DNA of 9,064 nt from Polynucleobacter meluiroseus (GTDB lineage: Bacteria > Pseudomonadota > Gammaproteobacteria > Burkholderiales > Burkholderiaceae). This document shows positions 6,576 to 9,064 of the stretch, one piece after another (position 1 is the stretch's first letter; each line of letters opens with the position of its first letter). The translations under genes were made by a program, and so were the position numbers. The stretch spans positions 1-9,064 of the forward strand of contig CALQED020000033.1 in the NCBI GenBank assembly GCA_943329505.2, given 5' to 3'. The notes beneath the pieces were generated by a model. It searched no databases and had not been told where the DNA came from. It saw only the letters and a list, made by a program, of their open reading frames with translations.

Positions 6576-6899
6576 TTAATCAACCTCGATCTTCATCGCT
6601 AGGAGCCAATAAGAAAGGCTCTTGCCATGAGAGTCGAGGTTTAAAGAAAGATTGACCCCTCCATCCAAAAGATCGTCAATCACAAAATTGAGCGCCATTA
6701 AATGAGGTAAATCGTAGCGCTTGACCGCAGTAGGACTACGAAATCCAAAATGGGCTTTCACTTTTTCTGTAGTGAGCTCTCTTTGTAAGATAGCAAAATC
6801 TTTTGCTTGATAAGCAATCACACTAATATTGGAACGAGATCCTTTATCGCCAGTGCGAGCATGGGCTATTTCATAAAGAGGAGTAGATGGCTTCTTCAT
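6576..6899 (-). CDS. AtuA C-terminal-domain-like small protein
   Basis: The 107-residue soluble protein contains ARTGDKGSRSNISV (residues 14-27). This resembles the ARSGDKG-x-x-N-I motif of the C-terminal ferredoxin-fold domain of AtuA-type proteins. In many bacteria this domain is fused to the DUF1446 domain; here it is a separate gene directly after it. The ATG at 6899 overlaps the stop of the previous gene in an ATGA arrangement (4 bp), which implies translational coupling and probably a 1:1 partnership. An in-frame GTG at 6908 would add three residues, but it sits only 2 nt after its nearest GGAG, so I prefer the ATG. The biochemical role is not established; AtuA is linked genetically to acyclic terpene (citronellol/geraniol) use in Pseudomonas, but that substrate cannot be assumed here. 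Confidence 0.82.
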   Translation of the reverse strand: MKKPSTPLYEIAHARTGDKGSRSNISVIAYQAKDFAILQRELTTEKVKAHFGFRSPTAVKRYDLPHLMALNFVIDDLLDGGVNLSLNLDSHGKSLSYWLLAMKIEVD

Positions 6900-8269
6900 G
6901 AGTCGCACTGCTCCCCATAAAACCGATAGGAAGGCTGGATCTGATCCCTAGGAATAAAGCCTACTAAGGTATTGAGCCGTGGTTTTAAGTTAGTACGAAC
7001 ACCGCCCCCGCCAGCAGGCCCACAAGTATATAAGGCAGTTACCTCACGGCAGACCCGATTTGCTAGAGCGCGATCTTGATGAGCAGTTGCGATTCGCAAA
7101 CGAATATCTTCATAGTCCTTGTTAGCCTTTATCTCTGGACCAGATCCAGAGTCGCTAGCAAATACACTGGATGAACCAATCAAATCCACCCTTAAATCCA
7201 GTAAGTTACCTAGACGATCACGAATGATCTGCGCAGCTAATTGAGCCCGTTCATAGGCATGATGGCCCGCATAAGAAATTTCTGCCTCAGCCAACCAACC
7301 ACCATCAATACAGATATTGGCTTTTAATGTACTAGGCTTAGGATGCCCTTTGACGCCCATGACCTGCACTCTGTTATTGCCCTGATCTTCTAATATCACC
7401 TCAGTAATATCAGCAGTGACATCTGGCGTTAAATACTGAGCAGGATCGTGCAATTCATATAACAACTGCTCTGTCACAGTCATACGATTCACTACGCCAC
7501 CGGAATGAATAGGTTTTGTAATGCAAATATTTCCTGCCTGATCAAATTCAATAATGGGAAAACCGACATGACTTAGATCGGGCACATCTTTATACCCAGG
7601 GTCAGCAAAGTAGCCCCCAGTTACTTGTGCACCACATTCGAGAAGATGCCCAGCCATCGTAGCAGAGCCTAAAAAATCCCAATCATTCCAATTGTTTTTG
7701 AAATAGGACATCAAAGGGCCAACGGTGAGTGCCGGATCCGCAACGCGCCCTGTAACAACTATTTGTGCCCCCGCATTTAAAGCATCGGCAATCTCTTTTG
7801 CACCCAAGTAGACGTTTGCGCTGACTAACTGACTATTGGATAATATTTTTCTATCGGCATCAGAAAGGGAAGCCTCTAATCTACTGCTAAATTCTGGCGC
7901 AGAAATATCATCGCCCTGAACAATGGCAATCTTTAAGTCAGGGATACCTTTTGTTTTTGCGAGTTGAGCAATGAATTGCGCTGCTGCCAAGGGATTGGCC
8001 GCACCAAAATTACCGACAATGGGAATACCTCCACGCACGCAATCGACCAAAATAGGCTCTAACATTTCTCCTAATAAGGGCTCATAGCCTAACTGATGGT
8101 TTTGGCGACGCTCCAACTGAGCGAGCGCCAGAGTTCTCTCTGCCAAACTTTCAAATATGAGGCAGCTTGGCCCTGCTAGCCTTAAGAGCTCTTTTACCAG
8201 AGGTTCTGCTACTCCTAGCCGATCGCCAGAGAATCCCGCGGCGCAAGCTACTCGATAAATATCAGACAC
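6896..8269 (-). CDS. DUF1446 / acyclic terpene utilisation AtuA-like protein
   Basis: The 457-residue protein has the features of the DUF1446 (AtuA N-terminal) family. These include AGFSGDR (11-17), FESLAERTLALAQLER (39-54), GNFGAANPLAA (86-96), VVTGRVADPALTVGP (171-185), HLLECGAQVTGGYF (208-221) and the glycine-rich CGPAGGGGVR (416-425). There is no signal peptide or membrane helix, so it is probably cytosolic. The family occurs in carboxylate or acyl-CoA catabolic clusters, often beside CoA-pathway enzymes, but its reaction is unknown. The start is GTG: an in-frame TAG lies four codons upstream and no earlier start exists. No clear Shine-Dalgarno precedes it, and it begins 15 bp after the dioxygenase stop, so translation probably depends on that gene. 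It overlaps the small AtuA-C gene by 4 bp. Confidence 0.9.
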   Translation of the reverse strand: MSDIYRVACAAGFSGDRLGVAEPLVKELLRLAGPSCLIFESLAERTLALAQLERRQNHQLGYEPLLGEMLEPILVDCVRGGIPIVGNFGAANPLAAAQFIAQLAKTKGIPDLKIAIVQGDDISAPEFSSRLEASLSDADRKILSNSQLVSANVYLGAKEIADALNAGAQIVVTGRVADPALTVGPLMSYFKNNWNDWDFLGSATMAGHLLECGAQVTGGYFADPGYKDVPDLSHVGFPIIEFDQAGNICITKPIHSGGVVNRMTVTEQLLYELHDPAQYLTPDVTADITEVILEDQGNNRVQVMGVKGHPKPSTLKANICIDGGWLAEAEISYAGHHAYERAQLAAQIIRDRLGNLLDLRVDLIGSSSVFASDSGSGPEIKANKDYEDIRLRIATAHQDRALANRVCREVTALYTCGPAGGGGVRTNLKPRLNTLVGFIPRDQIQPSYRFYGEQCDS

Positions 8270-8284
8270 GATCGTCGGCTAGGT

Positions 8285-9040
8285 TTATTGTTGACTGCGG
8301 TTAGGCGAGTCTTGAAAGCTATTGGATCTAAAAGTCAGTACCAAGGTATCGCGATATCCGTACTCTGCCAGCGGCTGAATGGGTGTAGATTCATGAATCA
8401 TGCGCTCATCATTCATAAGCAACAGAGACCAAGGCTGAGTTAGGGTAAATCGCAAACCTGCAGAGCCTTTCGCATCGAAGATACGAGTCTCACCGCCTTT
8501 AATGCCAACCCGATCCAGTAAAAATACGGCAACAAAATCTACGCCATCTCGATGCGCGCCTTCTGGCGTTGGGCGACCAATACCATCAGTAGTATCAATT
8601 CGAAACTGATGAGCCTCAACAAACCAGGTATTAACTGGCTTCAGACTATTTAATACATTCGCCAAACCTAGCAGCACTGCTTGCCAAGCTGAATCATCAA
8701 TAACTTTGGTTTGAACAGGCTCAAACCAGCGCTCAATGCCACCATGCAAAGCGTTGTAGTCAACAGACTGCCAATGCGCACGGTGCGGCACTAAAGTGAG
8801 CGCATGATTTTTAATCTCATAACTTGCGTGGCGACGAAAGCGATACCGCCCACCATCCTTCAGATAAGGGTCTCGCGGCAAACCCTCCCAATACTGAGAA
8901 AGGTTTTGAAGATGCGCCAAAGGAACTTGACTAATCTCTGCCACCGTTTCAGCTGATACCACTGCAAAGCCATCGCTTTTCAGGGCCTGGGTAAGGCCCC
9001 TGGCTGGAGTTAATACAGGGGAAAGATGAGCAGAACTCAT
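8285..9040 (-). CDS. 2-oxoglutarate/Fe(II)-dependent dioxygenase (2OG-Fe dioxygenase family)
   Basis: The 251-residue soluble protein matches the 2OG-Fe dioxygenase family (PF10014 type), which includes bacterial free amino acid hydroxylases such as L-isoleucine hydroxylase. The iron triad is visible as H163 and D165 in GAHRDGVDF (161-169) and the distal H216 in MIHESTPI (214-221). R230 in GYRDTLVLTFRS (228-239) is a good candidate for binding 2-oxoglutarate. GGETRIF (182-188) is also typical of the fold. The substrate is not predictable from the sequence. The ATG at 9040 is the first start after an in-frame TAA, with only a weak GAAG before it. It appears to be the first visible gene of a unit with the two AtuA-like genes; its promoter would lie at or beyond the window edge. 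Confidence 0.87.
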   Translation of the reverse strand: MSSAHLSPVLTPARGLTQALKSDGFAVVSAETVAEISQVPLAHLQNLSQYWEGLPRDPYLKDGGRYRFRRHASYEIKNHALTLVPHRAHWQSVDYNALHGGIERWFEPVQTKVIDDSAWQAVLLGLANVLNSLKPVNTWFVEAHQFRIDTTDGIGRPTPEGAHRDGVDFVAVFLLDRVGIKGGETRIFDAKGSAGLRFTLTQPWSLLLMNDERMIHESTPIQPLAEYGYRDTLVLTFRSNSFQDSPNRSQQ

Positions 9041-9064
9041 AGCTTCATTTTAGGGCAAATGGAA

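Noticed and set aside
6601..6623. AGGAGCC/GGCTCTT stem near the end of the AtuA-C gene as a terminator for the Bug gene
   Set aside because: It lies inside coding sequence, has one G-T pair, and no T-run follows.

Overview
The window looks like a chromosomal segment from a betaproteobacterium of the Burkholderiaceae. A Polynucleobacter-type freshwater bacterium is my best guess, from the protein sequences, the moderate GC content (mid-40s percent by eye) and the abundance-typical Bug/TctC receptor. That assignment is recognition only, not a search result. No tRNA, rRNA, CRISPR array, insertion sequence or phage gene is visible, and no gap between genes exceeds 300 bases.

Left part (1-5513, all minus strand): a cbb3-type cytochrome c oxidase locus. 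In transcription order it runs MFS transporter, ccoI (copper P-type ATPase), ccoS (59-residue assembly factor), ccoN (catalytic subunit), and the first ten codons of ccoO, which runs off the window. MFS and ccoI are 3 bp apart and ccoI and ccoS are 9 bp apart, so these three probably form one transcript. A 167-bp gap separates ccoS from ccoN. It carries a perfect FNR/Anr box (TTGAT-N4-ATCAA) and a -10 hexamer placed exactly where a class II FNR promoter would need it. The structural genes therefore appear to have their own oxygen-responsive promoter, separate from the assembly genes. The same gap holds a 9-bp sequence complementary to the ccoN Shine-Dalgarno. It would be present only in read-through mRNA from ccoS, not in the FNR-initiated mRNA.

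Middle (5514-6571): an 86-bp divergent intergenic region, then a plus-strand Bug/TctC-family periplasmic solute-binding protein with a clear signal peptide and no membrane partner genes in view.

Right part (6576-9040, minus strand): a compact three-gene unit read right to left. It comprises a 2-oxoglutarate/Fe(II) dioxygenase of the 2OG-Fe dioxygenase (PF10014-like) family, a DUF1446/AtuA-like protein with a GTG start, and a small AtuA C-terminal-domain protein overlapping the previous gene by 4 bp. This looks like a small catabolic module of unknown substrate. It ends 4 bp from the convergent Bug gene.

I see no clearly new defence or mobile system. The most interesting signals are the FNR promoter and possible SD-sequestering arrangement before ccoN, the uncharacterised MFS gene coupled to the cbb3 copper-delivery genes, and the dioxygenase/AtuA-like module.
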